Positions 63,478 to 64,000 of a DNA stretch of 64,000 nucleotides are shown piece after piece (positions within the stretch are counted from its first letter, which is position 1; each line of letters begins with the position of its first letter). Source of the DNA: Thermus tengchongensis (GTDB lineage Bacteria > Deinococcota > Deinococci > Deinococcales > Thermaceae); assembly GCF_021462405.1 (NCBI RefSeq), contig NZ_JAKEDU010000002.1, positions 124,001 to 188,000 on the forward strand, given 5' to 3'. The notes under the pieces are model-generated. The model ran no database searches, was not told the origin of the DNA, and saw nothing but the letters and a program-made list of their open reading frames with translations. The translations under genes and the position numbers were made by a program.

Positions 63478-63535
63478 AGCTCTTGGAGGCGGCTTCCTGG
63501 GGCGGGGGTTCTTTCCCCCAAGGGAGGGGGTAGGC

Positions 63536-64000
63536 GTGGGTCTTGTGGGTGAGGCCGGGATTGTGGTCCTGGGGGCGGGGGTGGCGGGGCTCACCGCGGC
63601 CCGCTTCCTCTTGGAGCGGGGAGAGCGGGTGCTCTTGGTGGCCGAGGCCCTGGGGGAGGCAAGCCGGGTACCTGTGGCCCTGGTGAACCCTCTCCGGGGA
63701 CGGCGCTTCACCTTGGCGGCGGAGGGGGAGCGGGCCCTCGAGGCGGCCCTAAGCTTTTACGGCCGTTTCGCTGAGCTGCACATGGGGGTTTTCCGCCCGG
63801 TCCCGGAAGGGGAGAGGGCCAAGGTGGCGGGCCGCCTGGGGGGGCTGAGGCACCGCTGGGAGGGGAAAGGGGTCCTTTTGGAAGACGCCTTCTGGCTTGA
63901 GCCCAGACTCCTTCTGGAGCGCCTGGCGGAGGGCTTGCCCCTCCTCAGGGCCAGGGTGGCCGCCTGGGAACCCCCTTACCTGGTCCTGGAAGGGGGGAAG
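63536..64000 (+). CDS. FAD-dependent oxidoreductase, 3' end cut by window edge
   Basis: Only the first 155 residues are in the window. VVLGAGVAGLTAARFLLERGERVLLVAE is a classical FAD-binding loop, followed by SRVPVALVNPLRGRRFTLAAEGERALEAAL. The VALVNP-L-RG phrase and the phenotype of short spacing recall MnmC C-terminal oxidases that act on tRNA wobble uridine, which would suit the tRNA-modification neighbour miaB; that assignment is tentative. The GTG at 63536 follows GGGAGGGGG; an in-frame GTG at 63545 is the alternative. Confidence 0.75.
   Translation, partial: MGLVGEAGIVVLGAGVAGLTAARFLLERGERVLLVAEALGEASRVPVALVNPLRGRRFTLAAEGERALEAALSFYGRFAELHMGVFRPVPEGERAKVAGRLGGLRHRWEGKGVLLEDAFWLEPRLLLERLAEGLPLLRARVAAWEPPYLVLEGGK

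Noticed and set aside
62143-63711. Open frame of 522 codons on the minus strand across miaB
   Set aside because: It runs antisense through miaB and two further genes and has a low-complexity start; no recognisable domain.

Overview
This 64 kb window is chromosomal DNA from a Thermus species. The support is very high GC (about 69% by eye), G/C-ending codons, many GTG/TTG starts, many -10 hexamers lying 6-7 bases before a start codon (leaderless mRNAs), and proteins that match Thermus counterparts in length and key residues. Examples are TrmFO with Cys51 and Cys223, an L25/TL5 protein of 206 aa, AspRS-2 of 422 aa and ArgRS of 592 aa. I cannot assign a species. Almost all of it is housekeeping sequence: no prophage, CRISPR array, rRNA operon or intact transposase gene was seen.

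Layout. 1-5915: guaA (cut by the left edge), then luxS-mtnN-prs-rplY-pth-ddl (methyl cycle, PRPP, translation, cell wall). 5916-6581: repeats and a decayed gene. 6582-12490: galT, glpD, ftsH and a TPR protein. 12588-15416: PATAN-domain regulator, ruvB, panB. 15535-18741: Zn/Mn-type ABC transporter (ATPase and permease), a cysteine-bearing Rrf2 regulator, cysteine desulfurase. 18846-25215: fadD, phosphoribosyltransferase, cupin, a three-gene ABC-2 exporter operon, speD. 25509-28701: sdhCDAB. 28749-31702: aspS2, a small unknown gene, a broken phospholipase-D-family gene, tatD. 31766-36052: CrtC/AttH-like lipoprotein, flavin reductase, tsaB, tungsten aldehyde oxidoreductase, repeats. 36053-41179 (minus strand): Uma2 remnant, hisF, hisIE, glpX, class II ribonucleotide reductase, DUF58. 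41241-50978: trmFO, murE, two deoxynucleoside kinases, HtrA-like protease, argS, a secreted RCC1 propeller, uvrC. 50993-64000: M19 dipeptidase, thioesterase, two degenerate alpha/beta hydrolases, a small beta-barrel protein, truD, pepF, RNase II/R, icd, flavoprotein oxidase, YbjN protein, tRNA-Met(CAT), miaB, a small membrane protein, and a flavoprotein cut by the right edge.

Functional links. LuxS and MtnN complete S-adenosylhomocysteine recycling. The kinases and the B12-dependent reductase feed dNTP pools. SpeD feeds polyamine synthesis. SdhCDAB and Icd are TCA-cycle steps. TrmFO, TruD, MiaB and TsaB modify tRNA, and a tRNA gene lies beside miaB.

The most unusual signals are not genes. 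(1) A ~104 bp element with terminal inverted repeats, present as four full and several partial copies, whose terminal TAA is the stop codon of five neighbouring genes. (2) A second hairpin repeat with a compensatory base change. (3) The palindrome CCTCGAGG at roughly twenty times its base-composition expectation. (4) A near-consensus speD promoter whose 17-base spacer is almost pure G. (5) Several gene remnants made by internal deletion or frameshift (Uma2, PLD, pseudo-hydrolases).
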